Below are positions 1 through 10,400 of a stretch of DNA of 64,000 bases, one piece after another; the stretch's first letter is position 1; the number at the start of each line of letters is the position of its first letter. The stretch spans positions 52,320-116,319 of the forward strand of contig JBBJMP010000019.1 in NCBI GenBank assembly GCA_037718865.1. Direction: 5' to 3'. The stretch is from JADCRZ01 sp037718865 (GTDB lineage: Bacteria > Bacteroidota > Bacteroidia > Chitinophagales > Chitinophagaceae). Position numbers and translations under genes: made by a program. Under the pieces are notes generated by a model, which saw only the letters and a list, made by a program, of their open reading frames with translations, had not been told where the DNA came from and did not search any database.

Positions 1-193
1 CCGCAAAAGACAAAAAAGGGCTAATCGAAGAAGCTGATCAGGGTACATTGTTTCTTGACGAAATTGGTGAAATGCACCCTGATCTGCAGGCCAAGTTGTT
101 ACGTGTTCTTGAAACATCTGAATTTATCAAAGTGGGTGATACCAAGTTAACCCGAGTTAAAGAATGTAATGGAAAGGGCCGTGATACTGTGTT
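1..193 (+). pseudogene. Sigma-54-dependent response regulator remnant (internally deleted)
   Basis: The window opens inside the AAA+ ATPase domain of an NtrC-type activator. Reading from base 3, the Walker B segment GTLFLDEIGEM is followed by LQAKLLRVLE and the KVGDTKLTRV strand. A family member would continue with VDVRIIAATN. Here the reading jumps, about base 150 and in another frame, to ELKNVMERAVIL, which is the end of the AAA+ domain (RELxNVxERAVIL). Roughly 60-80 residues are therefore missing, and the two parts share a few bases at the junction (around cgagtt). The DNA-binding helix-turn-helix is absent and kdpB-like sequence follows directly. The piece cannot encode a working activator. 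The 5' part lies outside the window. Confidence 0.75.
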
Positions 194-349
194 ATGTCTT
201 CACTTGCCGATGATACGCCTGAAGGAAAATCCATCATCGAGTTGGACAAATTAAATACGTCTTCCTTTGATAACCAGAATGCAAAGTTCAAAAATTTTAA
301 GGAGCAGCAGGGCGGTAAATTAGTGGCCATGATGGGTGATGGTACCAAT
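194..349 (+). pseudogene. kdpB: KdpB (K+-transporting ATPase subunit B) remnant
   Basis: Reading from 194 gives MSSLADDTPEGKSIIEL, the conserved KdpB segment after the phosphorylation domain. A stretch ending in NAKFKNF resembles the later NAKFxxFTAETR region, and then EQQGGKLVAMMGDGTN appears, the hinge motif of P-type ATPases (GDGxND). The frame is kept, but hundreds of residues are missing between these blocks: the DKTGT phosphorylation site lies upstream and is lost, and everything after GDGTN is gone. The order of the pieces matches intact KdpB, so this is internal deletion rather than shuffling. It is non-functional. Confidence 0.75.
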
Positions 350-360
350 GAACAATCTCG

Positions 361-417
361 GTAGAAAGTGAAATCGGAAAGGGCTCGGCATTTAGTTTCA
401 GGTTGCCCATTGAGTAA
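361..417 (+). pseudogene. Histidine kinase C-terminus remnant (probably KdpD-like)
   Basis: Reading from 361 gives VESEIGKGSAFSFRLPIE and a stop. This is the last strand of a histidine-kinase HATPase domain (WVESExGKGSxFxFxLP). It follows the kdpB piece directly, so a KdpD-type sensor from the same kdp operon is the simplest source, but the piece is too short to prove it. KdpC and nearly all of the kinase are absent. Confidence 0.6.
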
Positions 418-462
418 ATGCTAATGTGCAGATGTGCGGATCATCTGCCAATGCATAAAAAA

Positions 463-492
463 GCCTTGCAAAATTTTTTTCTTTTGCAAGGC
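463..492 (-). terminator. Rho-independent terminator of the DUF892-katE operon
   Basis: An 11-bp perfect inverted repeat (gccttgcaaaa / ttttgcaaggc) with an 8-base loop lies 22 bases past the catalase stop. On the minus strand it is followed by TTTTTT, so it terminates leftward transcription. Confidence 0.8.
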
Positions 493-513
493 CTGTTATT
501 AAAAAAGTATTTT

Positions 514-2694
514 TTATGCTGGAACTTTACGTGGTTTTTCACGCTCCCAGAAACGATGCTGCTTGATGGCTTCAATAAACTGGTCTACTAATTTATCGGT
601 ATTGCTGCTAATTACGATCCCCTCCTTCAACGCTGTATCATCCGATTGATCGTCAGGAATTTTCCTGCCGAAATAAGTGGCCCGTAAAACCTGGTAAGCA
701 TCATGATCCGCTGCAATAGCCTTGCAATGCTTGAAAGCTTCGTTCAGAAAATGTACTGCATCAGCCTCCGCTTCAAGGGTAGCCACGCTGTTGAGCCCGC
801 CCGGTACATATACGGCATCGTATAGTACGGAAGCCGTTGTCAGAAAACTTTTATCAATAGCAATTTCACCGTCATTTTGGCCGATCAAAAATCCCAGTTT
901 AGGCGCTATCACGTCAACCATCGCACCTTCGGCTTTCAAAGCAGCTCCTACCGCCAGTAATGATTTCTCGTTTACACCATCTGCAGCAAGAATAGCTACC
1001 TTCCTGGTCTTAATGGAGCTCAACACGTTCTTCGACATGCTTAATGCCTCAGATCTTGCTAATGACCCTTCGACGATTACAGGCTGGTATGCTGCAGGAT
1101 CGGCATCAGCGGGAATGTTCTGATTCAGTGGAAGTTCCAGGGATTTCGGTATGTGAAGTCCAAGTCCATAAGCAACCTGGTTAGCCAGGCCTCTATCGAC
1201 CAAAGACAGGATATATAACATCCGTTGACGGATAGCGATCGTTTCCACTTTTCCCAATTCGAAACGCAGGGCATCCACGATATGATTTTTTTCCGGCTCC
1301 GACTGACTGTTAAAAAACAGCGTTGCCTGGCTGAAATGATCGAAAAAGCTTCGGCTTCTGCCCCTGATTTTCTTAGCATCGATTCTTTCCGGATAAGAAG
1401 TAAATCCACCTTCGGAAGATTTCGCCTGGAAAGGGCAACCCCCACCTAACGTATTTGGACTATAGCTCGACCTTCCTTTGTTGATGGTTTGGCGCATGTG
1501 CCCGTCACGCTGGTTGTTATGGATCGGGCTCACCGGCCGGTTGATCGGTATTTCATGAAAATTAGGACCGCCCAGGCGGATAAGCTGCGTATCGGTATAA
1601 GAGAACAGGCGTCCCTGCAGAAGCGGATCATTGGTGAAATCAATACCGGGAACAACATGGCCAAGATGAAAAGCAACCTGTTCTGTTTCCGCAAAGAAAT
1701 TATCCGGGTTACGGTTCAGGGTCATTTTTCCTATTCTTTGAACGGGCACAAGTTCTTCGGGAATGATCTTGGTAGGATCCAGTAAGTCAAATTCAAATTT
1801 GTGTTCATCCGCTTCAGGAACAATTTGTACCCCAAGTTCCCATTCGGGAAAAGCGCCGTTTTCAATGGCTTCCCACAAATCCCTGCGATGATAGTCGGGA
1901 TCCTTACCTGAAATATTCTGCGCTTCATCCCATGCTACAGAATGAACACCCAAAAGTGGCTTCCAGTGAAACTTAACGAATACAGATTCATTCTGATCGT
2001 TAACCAAACGGAACGTGTGAACGCCAAATCCTTCCATCATCCTGTAACTACGGGGAAGAGAACGGTCACTCATCAGCCACATGATCATATGGGTAGATTC
2101 AGGAGTTAGCGAGATGAAATCCCAGAAAGTGTCATGGGCAGAAGCTGCCTGCGGGATCTCATTGTGCGGTTCGGGCTTCACCGCATGGACCACATCCGGG
2201 AATTTAATGGCATCCTGGATAAAGAATACCGGTATGTTGTTGCCCACCAGGTCAAAATTTCCTTCCTGGGTGTAAAATTTAACGGCAAATCCTCTTACAT
2301 CCCTGGCAAGGTCTGAAGACCCCCGCGATCCTGCCACGGTTGAAAATCGTACAAATACAGGTGTTTCAGCCGACGGATCCGATAAAAAATTCGCTTTTGT
2401 ATACGAGGTCATGGGTTCATACACTTTGAAGACCCCGTGTGCCGCTGAACCCCTTGCATGTACAATACGTTCAGGGATCCGCTCATGATCGAAGTGCGTA
2501 ATTTTTTCACGGAGAATGAAATCCTCCAGAAGTGTTGCTCCTCGTTCCCCGGCCTTCAGTGAGTTGTGGTCGTCATTAACACGCAATCCCTGGTTGGTTG
2601 TCAGGAATTCTCCCGTGCCCACTTCAATATTTTTTGATAGTTCATCTGTTTTCTCGTTACTATTTTGTTCGGTATCCTTTTTTATCGTTGCCAT
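514..2694 (-). CDS. katE: Large-subunit monofunctional catalase (HPII type)
   Basis: Splits hydrogen peroxide into water and oxygen in the cytoplasm. The 726 residues match clade 2 large catalases: a catalase core to about residue 500, a linker, and a C-terminal glutamine-amidotransferase-like (flavodoxin-fold) domain (KVAILAADGVNEKSL onward). Key residues are visible: distal His79 (RIVHARGSAAHG), Asn in VGNNIPVFF (about 152) and the proximal haem-ligand Tyr366 (RLFSYTDTQ). No signal peptide is seen. The gene lies 50 bp downstream of a DUF892 gene on the same strand and ends at a strong terminator, so the two probably form one oxidative or osmotic stress transcript. Confidence 0.96.
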   Translation of the reverse strand: MATIKKDTEQNSNEKTDELSKNIEVGTGEFLTTNQGLRVNDDHNSLKAGERGATLLEDFILREKITHFDHERIPERIVHARGSAAHGVFKVYEPMTSYTKANFLSDPSAETPVFVRFSTVAGSRGSSDLARDVRGFAVKFYTQEGNFDLVGNNIPVFFIQDAIKFPDVVHAVKPEPHNEIPQAASAHDTFWDFISLTPESTHMIMWLMSDRSLPRSYRMMEGFGVHTFRLVNDQNESVFVKFHWKPLLGVHSVAWDEAQNISGKDPDYHRRDLWEAIENGAFPEWELGVQIVPEADEHKFEFDLLDPTKIIPEELVPVQRIGKMTLNRNPDNFFAETEQVAFHLGHVVPGIDFTNDPLLQGRLFSYTDTQLIRLGGPNFHEIPINRPVSPIHNNQRDGHMRQTINKGRSSYSPNTLGGGCPFQAKSSEGGFTSYPERIDAKKIRGRSRSFFDHFSQATLFFNSQSEPEKNHIVDALRFELGKVETIAIRQRMLYILSLVDRGLANQVAYGLGLHIPKSLELPLNQNIPADADPAAYQPVIVEGSLARSEALSMSKNVLSSIKTRKVAILAADGVNEKSLLAVGAALKAEGAMVDVIAPKLGFLIGQNDGEIAIDKSFLTTASVLYDAVYVPGGLNSVATLEAEADAVHFLNEAFKHCKAIAADHDAYQVLRATYFGRKIPDDQSDDTALKEGIVISSNTDKLVDQFIEAIKQHRFWEREKPRKVPA

Positions 2695-2744
2695 AAGTGG
2701 TTTGTGTTTAAATGTAGTCTTAATAAAGTCCCCAATTATATCAA

Positions 2745-3320
2745 TTACATCGACTCAGCGATAGTGGTTAATAAAGCATCTGCTTCTTTCTCTTCTGTCA
2801 GGGTTTCACCCAAAATAGCTGCAATATCTTCCCGGCCTATCGTTTTAGCCAGTTTTGCAAGCCCTCCATAGGTTGCTATTTCATAATGTTCAACTTTTTG
2901 AGATGCCATTATCAGGCCCGTGTCACGGGCTGACGTACCTGCCGTGGTATTTTCGATAACTGCTTCGCCTTCTATGGCAAGGCCTTCCATGGCATCACAT
3001 TTCTGGGCCTGTTTCTTTTTCCCCAGTAATTCAAAAATTTGCTCCAGGCGGTCAACATGAACTTTGGTGAGGTTCCAATGCTCGGACAACGCGCTTTGTA
3101 ATTCCTTTGATGCTGCAGCCTTTACCATTTTGGGAAGATTCTTTACCAGGTGATTTTCGGCCCAGTAAATGTCTTTTATTGAATCCAGGAAAAGGTCTTC
3201 CAGCCCTGAATTTGCTCCTTCGGAAGACGTTAAGATCATTTGTTCCGATGGTTCAGAAGAAGCCTTGCTCTCCAGGTCTGATGAAGTACTTTTTTGCTTT
3301 TTTGCAGATGACTTTGCCAT
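2745..3320 (-). CDS. DUF892 (YciE/YciF-type) ferritin-like protein
   Basis: The 191-residue protein has a low-complexity, Lys/Ser-rich N-terminus (about residues 1-38), then a four-helix ferritin-like domain beginning LEDLFLDSIKDIYWAENHLVKNLPKM, which is typical of DUF892. Carboxylate and histidine residues suited to a di-iron site recur in the helices (EHW, KVEHYEIATYG, EEKEAD). Members are induced by stress and often sit beside catalase or manganese-catalase genes, as here. The start at 3320 gives the usual domain plus a charged tail. The biochemical role of the family is uncertain. Confidence 0.9.
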   Translation of the reverse strand: MAKSSAKKQKSTSSDLESKASSEPSEQMILTSSEGANSGLEDLFLDSIKDIYWAENHLVKNLPKMVKAAASKELQSALSEHWNLTKVHVDRLEQIFELLGKKKQAQKCDAMEGLAIEGEAVIENTTAGTSARDTGLIMASQKVEHYEIATYGGLAKLAKTIGREDIAAILGETLTEEKEADALLTTIAESM

Positions 3321-3567
3321 AATCGTTTTTGTATCAAATATCTAGAAATTTGGCCACCTAATCTTACATTTTAATTCATTTATGTCGATTAGTCCTGCAT
3401 CAGGTTGACATTCGAATTAACCGCCTTCTTTCTTCATTAAAGAATAAAACTGTTTCCATTGTAAAACTTTTTACGATTATTTAGGAGAAGCGTATTATGG
3501 TAATGGTTTGTATAATTACTAACGCTGACATATCATTAAGTAAACTCTTAAACCAAAAATTTACATC

Positions 3568-4527
3568 ATGAAAAAATCTCAATCAGGTTCCGGCAGGCAA
3601 TCTTTGGCACCAGACACTATTACAAAGGCCAATCAGCCTGAAGGCAACTCTTCACATCATCCGAATCCGGGAAAGCATCATTATGCAATATCCGTGGATG
3701 ACGACAACAGGGAATATTATGTTCATATACCTAAAGGGTACAACGGAAGTACAGACTTACCTGTTGTATTTATGCTCCATGGCAGTGGAGGCGAAGGACT
3801 GAAATTTTATAACATTTCAGGTTGGGTTAAGGAAGGGGATAGTGAGAATATCATAACGGTTTTCCCATCATCCTGGAAGTACGATTGTGTCTTGGATGAC
3901 GGTGTAAAGAAACACAATGCGGAAAAATGGAACAGCTATGACCTGGTTGTCTGCGACGACAACAAAAAAAGGAACGACGTGAAGTTTCTCAGCAGCGTAA
4001 TCGATGATTTGAAATCAAAATTTGCGGTGAACGAAAAGCGAATATATATGGCAGGCTTTTCCAATGGCGGCGAGATGGCCGCACGGTGTGCTATAGAGCT
4101 TTCAGATAAATTGGCTGCTGTAGTGGCTTGTGCGGGAACGCTGCCACACGACGCAAGTTTGACACCCCTTAGGAAATTGCCTGTTTGGCTTCAGATAGGA
4201 AACGCAGATGAAAAGCTTATTGCAAACATTGGAGCCGTTTCTCCACTTCCTATGGACATACCGCTGTTGTTGTCACAGTACCCTGCCGTTCAATCTGTGA
4301 TTAACACCTACATCAACAGCTTTGAATTACAACCTGGTTATACCATTTCAGGCAACCCCCGGAAATTTACAATAGCCACATACCCGGGCATCTCAGGCGG
4401 AGCGGAGAATGTATTCAGGTTCGTAATGATCAAAGACCTCGAACATCAATATGCTAACGGAAAAAATCATCCGCTTGTGGCAGCCGATGTGCATTGGGAT
4501 TGGATGAAAGATTTTATGCTGCCATAA
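3568..4527 (+). CDS. Alpha/beta-hydrolase of the PHB depolymerase / LpqC esterase family
   Basis: Probably an esterase. The 319-residue protein has a disordered N-terminus (1-40) with no clear signal peptide, then a central alpha/beta-hydrolase domain. The oxyanion motif HGSGG is at about 71-75. The nucleophile elbow GFSNGG places Ser165. An Asp in GNADEK and a His near the C-terminus (LEHQYANG or NHPL) can complete the triad. The block after the nucleophile (ELSDKLAAVVACAGTLP) is typical of this family, which includes poly(3-hydroxybutyrate) depolymerases and feruloyl/acetyl-xylan esterases. The substrate cannot be decided. It stands alone between convergent neighbours. Confidence 0.85.
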   Translation: MKKSQSGSGRQSLAPDTITKANQPEGNSSHHPNPGKHHYAISVDDDNREYYVHIPKGYNGSTDLPVVFMLHGSGGEGLKFYNISGWVKEGDSENIITVFPSSWKYDCVLDDGVKKHNAEKWNSYDLVVCDDNKKRNDVKFLSSVIDDLKSKFAVNEKRIYMAGFSNGGEMAARCAIELSDKLAAVVACAGTLPHDASLTPLRKLPVWLQIGNADEKLIANIGAVSPLPMDIPLLLSQYPAVQSVINTYINSFELQPGYTISGNPRKFTIATYPGISGGAENVFRFVMIKDLEHQYANGKNHPLVAADVHWDWMKDFMLP

Positions 4528-4658
4528 AAGCGCAGGTATAAACGCTAAGTTATATCTAGCAGGTGCTTTTAACGACGTGACATACCTGGTTCCGTGGCAT
4601 TTGTGTTGCCCTTATAATTTGTATGATCTGCCGCAAATATCCTCAACCGCGTGGTGGA

Positions 4659-5771
4659 TCATACCAATTTAAGTTCTATCTTTTTGGCCGCTTTGACGGC
4701 CAGATATATCGCGTCGATGATTTTTAAGTCTTTCAGCGCTTCTTCGCCGTCTACAGGTACTGGGGGTTGTTTACCACCTAAAATAATACCTGCCATTTCA
4801 TCCATTTGTACCGTTTGATGAGTTACATGGGGCTGGGTTAATTCACCCTTGTTTGTGCGTCCCTTTATTGGGCCATAGCCGGTCGATGGTTGCAATTCAG
4901 CATATCCTTTTTCTCCATTCACGAAAAAACGATCCAGGTTATTCATGCTATATGTCGACAGACAAGACGCTACCGCCCCGCTGGGAAAGCCCAGTTGAAA
5001 TTGGATGGTTTCGTCTACGCCATCCTTAAATTTTTCCAGGTCAGTTTTAGTTTCCTCTGCGGTCACCCAGATGGGCTCCTCCCCTATCATGTAACGGGAA
5101 CCATTAATGGCGTAAATACCTATATCCATCAGCGAGCCACCTCCGGCCAGTTGCTTGTTTAACCGCCATTGTTTGGGATCACCTATTTTAAATCCGCAAA
5201 GTCCCTGGAAAAACATAATCTTTCCTAATTCGCCTTCTTTGCGCATCCGGATTATCTCCAGCGTTTTTGGCTCAAAGTGCATCCGGTATCCTACAAGTAA
5301 CTTAACGTTTGCATTCTTACAGGCGGTAATCATCTCCTGCCCTTGCCTGGCATTGAGGGCCATCGGTTTTTCGCAAATGGCATGCTTGCCTGCTTTGGCC
5401 ACCCGTATAACCTGGTCACGATGAAGGCCATTCGGCGTAATCACATATACAGCATCGATATCCGGGTTGCTTTTAATATTGTCAAAATTCTCATAGTTGT
5501 AACAGTTCTTTTCAGGAATGTTGTATTTAACCTGCCATTCTTTGATCTTGGAAGGGGTACCACTGATAGCGCCTACCAGTTTAGCCATCTTACACGATTG
5601 CATGGCCTCGGCAACTCGGGTACCGTAACTGCCCAGGCCGAGGATGGCAACCCGTAGCAAGGGACCCTGATAAACATCTCCGGTAATATTTGCCGACCCA
5701 TACCCGGGTAAAAACGGAATTGCAATAGCCGAAACAGCAAGTTTTTGTAAAAAGTTGCGACGTGAATGCAT
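4659..5771 (-). CDS. Gfo/Idh/MocA-family NAD(P)-dependent oxidoreductase, Tat-exported
   Basis: The 370 residues begin with a clear twin-arginine signal (SRRNFLQK followed by a hydrophobic stretch and an Ala site near 27), so the protein is exported folded with its cofactor. The Rossmann fold has GLGSYG at about 45-50, and the family motif EKP is at 134-136, followed by the C-terminal sugar-binding half (GGGSLMDIGIYAIN). Members oxidise or reduce sugars or act as glycoside-processing enzymes. It is the last gene of a minus-strand operon after SusD (gap 94 bp), which suggests action on a glycan product in the periplasm. Confidence 0.9.
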   Translation of the reverse strand: MHSRRNFLQKLAVSAIAIPFLPGYGSANITGDVYQGPLLRVAILGLGSYGTRVAEAMQSCKMAKLVGAISGTPSKIKEWQVKYNIPEKNCYNYENFDNIKSNPDIDAVYVITPNGLHRDQVIRVAKAGKHAICEKPMALNARQGQEMITACKNANVKLLVGYRMHFEPKTLEIIRMRKEGELGKIMFFQGLCGFKIGDPKQWRLNKQLAGGGSLMDIGIYAINGSRYMIGEEPIWVTAEETKTDLEKFKDGVDETIQFQLGFPSGAVASCLSTYSMNNLDRFFVNGEKGYAELQPSTGYGPIKGRTNKGELTQPHVTHQTVQMDEMAGIILGGKQPPVPVDGEEALKDLKIIDAIYLAVKAAKKIELKLV

Positions 5772-5865
5772 AAAATAATTTTACTCCAAATATAATGTAA
5801 GCACGGCATCAAACTAGTGAAAAGATGAATCGATCAATCTGCGAATCTTCGGCGATACACTTAGA

Positions 5866-7398
5866 TCAATAACCCGGGTTTTGGATCATTTTTTCAGGAT
5901 TTAATTTGTATTCATTCAACGGTATAGGGAAGAAATAATCCTTGGTAGTTATATTCGTCAGGGGTGAATTGTTGTACTCCGCCTGATTTTTAGCGCGAAA
6001 ATAAGCCACCAGTTCGTCAGGTTTAAAAAACCGTAACAAGTCGTGCCACCGGTGATGCTCAAAGGCAAGTTCGATACGTCTTTCATGCAGGATCGCAAGC
6101 TTGAGTGTTGGATATTTTGAAGAATAACCCGAAGTGCTCATCATTTCCTGATAAGAAGGCAAACCTGCTCTTGTACGAACCATATTTAAATATTGAATCG
6201 CTGAGGCATTGTCACCAAGATGCATATGCACTTCAGCAAGATTAAGTATGATATCTGCATAACGCATAAGTATCCAGTCATTGCCGCCATATCCCAACAC
6301 ACCTGCAGCCGCACTGTTGTCTCTGAATTTGGTGATGAAATAATTTTGAACGGCAGCATTGGAAGCGTATTTGATCGAAAAGGTTGTGCGCACATCCCCG
6401 GTCTCAAATTCATTTACCAGATCGGGTGACGGAGCATTGCCCGATCCCTGGGACTGAAACTGGGAATTGATCGTTTCCCCCCTGGCCTGGTTATTTGCAG
6501 CGATCGACGAACTATAGTTTACATCTCCCTGGCGATACACGATCTGCAGGATTATTTCAGGGTTGGTCGCTTTTTTATTCACGTCAAAAACATCAGGAAA
6601 AGGGATTTCAAACAGCTGACCAAACGTGCGCATATTATAACAGGCCAGGAGGTGCATTTTTGCATTATTAAAATGCGAAGTACTGTTTTCCCCCTCGAGT
6701 GTTGTACCCATGGTTAAATAAACCTGTCCCAGCAAACCATTGGCTGCCTGTAAAGAAACCCTGCCCCTGTTTGCAGCCGTCTGGACCCTGGGCAGGTTGC
6801 TGTTCGCCACCTCGGTAAGGTCTTTTACGATCTGAACGTATACAGCTTCTCTGGTTGCCCTGAACGTGATCGCGTCTACCTGCGCGGTATTGCCTAAGCG
6901 TTCGGTTACAAGGGGCACTCCCCCAAACTCCCGTACAAGATGAAAATACATTAAAGCCCTGATGTATTTTACTTCGGCCAGGTACCTGATCTTCACACTG
7001 TCATTACTGAATTTGATCTTGTCAATTGCTGAAAGAACAAGATTTGCTCTTGATATGGGTGTATACAGTGCTGACCAGTGGCTTTGCAAATAAGTATTGC
7101 TGGAAACCAGCGAAAAGGCAGTAAACTGAAACGGCTCTCCGTTATTCGACTGGTTATCCGTGCTGTTAAAATCATCTGAACGGTCATCCGTCCACAATCT
7201 TGCTCCTTCGCCGATAGCATTAGAGCTTCTAAGCGCCTGGTAAACGCCGTTCACTGCCAGGGTAATGTCATTTTCAGTTTGGAAATTATTGTCAATAGAA
7301 ACGGCATTAGGATTAGTTTGCTCTAAAAAACTCTTTTTGCACGAGCTTAACGATGCTGCTACAATTAAACAGGAGATCAGTAAAATAGTGTTTCGCAT
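5866..7398 (-). CDS. SusD/RagB-family starch-binding-like outer-membrane lipoprotein
   Basis: Surface glycan-binding partner of the SusC channel encoded just upstream (18 bp gap). The 510 residues start with a lipoprotein signal ending in SSC (about Cys20), followed by the KSFLEQTNPNA segment typical of SusD N-termini. The helical TPR-like core includes AEVKYIRALMYFHLVREFGGVPLV, and the C-terminus has LNMVRTRAGL and ERRIELAFEHHRWHDLLRF, both SusD signatures. The ligand cannot be told from sequence. The gene appears intact. Confidence 0.95.
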   Translation of the reverse strand: MRNTILLISCLIVAASLSSCKKSFLEQTNPNAVSIDNNFQTENDITLAVNGVYQALRSSNAIGEGARLWTDDRSDDFNSTDNQSNNGEPFQFTAFSLVSSNTYLQSHWSALYTPISRANLVLSAIDKIKFSNDSVKIRYLAEVKYIRALMYFHLVREFGGVPLVTERLGNTAQVDAITFRATREAVYVQIVKDLTEVANSNLPRVQTAANRGRVSLQAANGLLGQVYLTMGTTLEGENSTSHFNNAKMHLLACYNMRTFGQLFEIPFPDVFDVNKKATNPEIILQIVYRQGDVNYSSSIAANNQARGETINSQFQSQGSGNAPSPDLVNEFETGDVRTTFSIKYASNAAVQNYFITKFRDNSAAAGVLGYGGNDWILMRYADIILNLAEVHMHLGDNASAIQYLNMVRTRAGLPSYQEMMSTSGYSSKYPTLKLAILHERRIELAFEHHRWHDLLRFFKPDELVAYFRAKNQAEYNNSPLTNITTKDYFFPIPLNEYKLNPEKMIQNPGY

Positions 7399-7416
7399 AA
7401 TAAATTGTTTAACTCA

Positions 7417-10400
7417 TTAAAACTGCATTCTTAAACCCAGGTTAAATGCTCTTACAAGGGGATATTTACCATAATCAACGCCAGGTGCCAGGTTTGTTCC
7501 GTTGTTATAATCAACCTCAGGATTGTAGCCTGAATAGTCAGTCACGGTAAACGCATTGTCAACACCGGCATACACGCGCAGGTTGCTGATCCCTGCTATT
7601 TTTACTAACGGCAATGCAGGTACGCTGTAACCAAGCGTAATGTTGGTGCACCGGAAGAAGGATCCATCCTGCAGATAAAAATCAGACAGCCTTGTGCTGT
7701 TGCTTTGCGTGCCACCACGCGACGCACGGTAGATCTTTCCATCACCAGGTTCGGCTTCAGACCTGTGCCTGTTTGCTACCATGGCATAATTATTTCCCGA
7801 TCCTTCCATATTTTTTATGTAATAATCCTGCCCGTCTATTACCTGGTTAGCGTGTGCACCATTAAATGAGGCGCTGAAATCGAACTGTCTAAAGCCTGAA
7901 GACAGATTCAAACCATAAGTAAACTTTGGATATGGAGTACCAATCACCTGCTTGTCGCTCTCATTTACAATTCCATCACCATTAATATCTTCAAAATAAA
8001 TATCGCCCGGATTCAACGGGGTGCTGGAATAAGACGACCTGGGGGGACCTTTCAGGATATACCCTTTGGGAAAGGTGTTGTTCGGCAAGAGGTTGGCATT
8101 GTCTATGGCAATGTTGGCCATGTCTGCCTGTCTGACCATGCCGGCAACCTTAACCCCGTAAAACATCCCGACCGGATGACCTTCCATGGTAACATGAGTT
8201 GTATATGATCTTTCTGCCCCGGCAAAGAAAATCGCACTTGCACCGCCAAGACTAACGACTTTATTTTTGTTAGCCGTAATGTTACCGCTGAAATTTAAAC
8301 GGAAGTCTTTGGTAGAGATTATCCTTGCATCCAGCTGTGCGTCAAAACCCTTGTTTTGGATATTTGCATTTCTCAGGTTGGTAAGTATTGAAGCCGAACC
8401 CGACGAAGCAGAGATGCTCTGATTAAACAAGAGGTCATAAGATTTGCTGACGTAGTAATTAAATATTAATGATAAACGGTTGTCCAGCAGACCCAGGTCT
8501 GCACCGAAATTGTACTGTGACGTTGATTCCCATCCCAGTTGGTCATCCGTAATATTGCCCGCCCAGTTTGCGGTTTGAATGGTTCCCGGAGAACCGAAAA
8601 CAACACCACCGGGACTGGAAACAGATTGTTCGTACCTGTAATTGCCTATATTATTGTTACCGGTTAGTCCCCAGCTTGCCCTAAGCTTAACCGTTGATCC
8701 GGCCCCTAGCCAATCCCTATAAAATGATTCTCTGGAAAGGTTCCATCCGGCCGAAACAGAAGGAAATTTTCCCCATCGGTTCTTCGGGCCAAAGCGTGAT
8801 GAGCCGTCCATGCGGAAAGAGCCGGATAAATAATACTTCTCATCAAAACTGTACAATATTCTACCCAGGTAAGATATCAGCGTAGTAGTTGTTTTACCTG
8901 TATTTGAGTTAAGATAGAAATTGGATGCATTAGCGCCTCTCGCAGTTATCTCTGGTACCTGGTCGTTAGTAAATCCATTCGCGCCGACACTTATGATATC
9001 GCTGGTTGTTTTCTGAGTAGTATAGCCGGCCAATACGTCTACATTGCTCTTGCCAAGTTCCTTTTTGTAATTTAGAGTAAACTCACCAAGCTGATCGAGC
9101 ATGGCGATGGTTTGCGCAGCATTATTAGCTGCCGCAATAGCCTGGGGGGAACCTGCAGGATTTACACCACTGCTCAAATTAGTGGGATAGTAATACTCGT
9201 ATTTTTCATTGTAGGTCTGTGCCCCCAGGTTTATTTTTGCAAGAAGCTGAGGAATGATCTCATAGGTAGCGCTGACATTCGAAGTGGCCCGGTTTGCTTT
9301 CCGGGTGATGTTTACCCGCTCCGCCAGGGCTACCGGGTTCTCTATTCCCTGAAAGCCATAAGGAAAACCATCGGTTTGCTGGGCTGCCTGTCCCAGTGCC
9401 AGGCTCCCATCGGAATTATATACGGGGAAAAAGGGCATATACACCAAAGCGCCTAAGATAGGGCCCTGGTTAAAACGTCCCTCTTCCACTTCACGGTTAT
9501 CATTATGCGTTAAAAAAATGCTCGAACTGACTTTTAATTTTTTAGTGATGTCTGCATCAATGTTTGCCCGTAGGTTTATTCTTTTCTGAAAGGTGCTGAC
9601 AATTATACCGTTTTGATCCAGGTATCCTCCGCTTATTGAATATCTGGTTGCATTATTGCCACCGGAAAAAGACAAATTATGCCTTTGTAAAAGTGCATTC
9701 CTGTATAAGGCATCCTGCCAGTCGGTGTTATACTGCGGTTTGATTAATTTCTGATTGGGAAAATCGTACAGTGATTTCAGGATAGATATGGAGCTCGCAT
9801 TAGAACTTCCTGCCTTAGCCACACGGGTAGCGTTATCATCGGAATAAAAGGCATCGTTCCAGGGTATTCCCCTCGCAATAAGAATATCCCGGTAAGACCC
9901 GTTTCTTCCATCAATGAATAATTGGGCAAAGCCTTCCGCATCCAGCATCTTAACTTTTTTCGCAAGCTGGTTGATGCCGGCCTGGTAGCTGTATTCCAGT
10001 GTTCCTTTTCCCTGTTTACCTCTTTTGGTGGTTATCAGCACAACCCCGCCTGAAGCCCTGGAACCGTAGATGGCAGCAGAAGCAGCATCTTTTAAAATTT
10101 CCACTGATTCAATATCATCAGGATTAATGAAGATATCATTTCCCGCGGTTGCGGGGTTATACCCTGACGTATTATTGGTAGCGTTGCCCGGACCGGAACT
10201 TACATTTCCGCCAACAGGGTATCCGTCAATCACGTATAACGGTTCGGAACTGGCGTTGATGGAGCCGATGCCCCGCACCGTGATCTTTGTGCCGGAGTAA
10301 GGCGCGCCACTTACCTGGGAAACCTGTACCCCTGCCACCTTTCCTACCAAAGCCTGACTGAGCGTTGGTGAGGAAAGGTTGAGCTCTTTTGCCTTTACAC

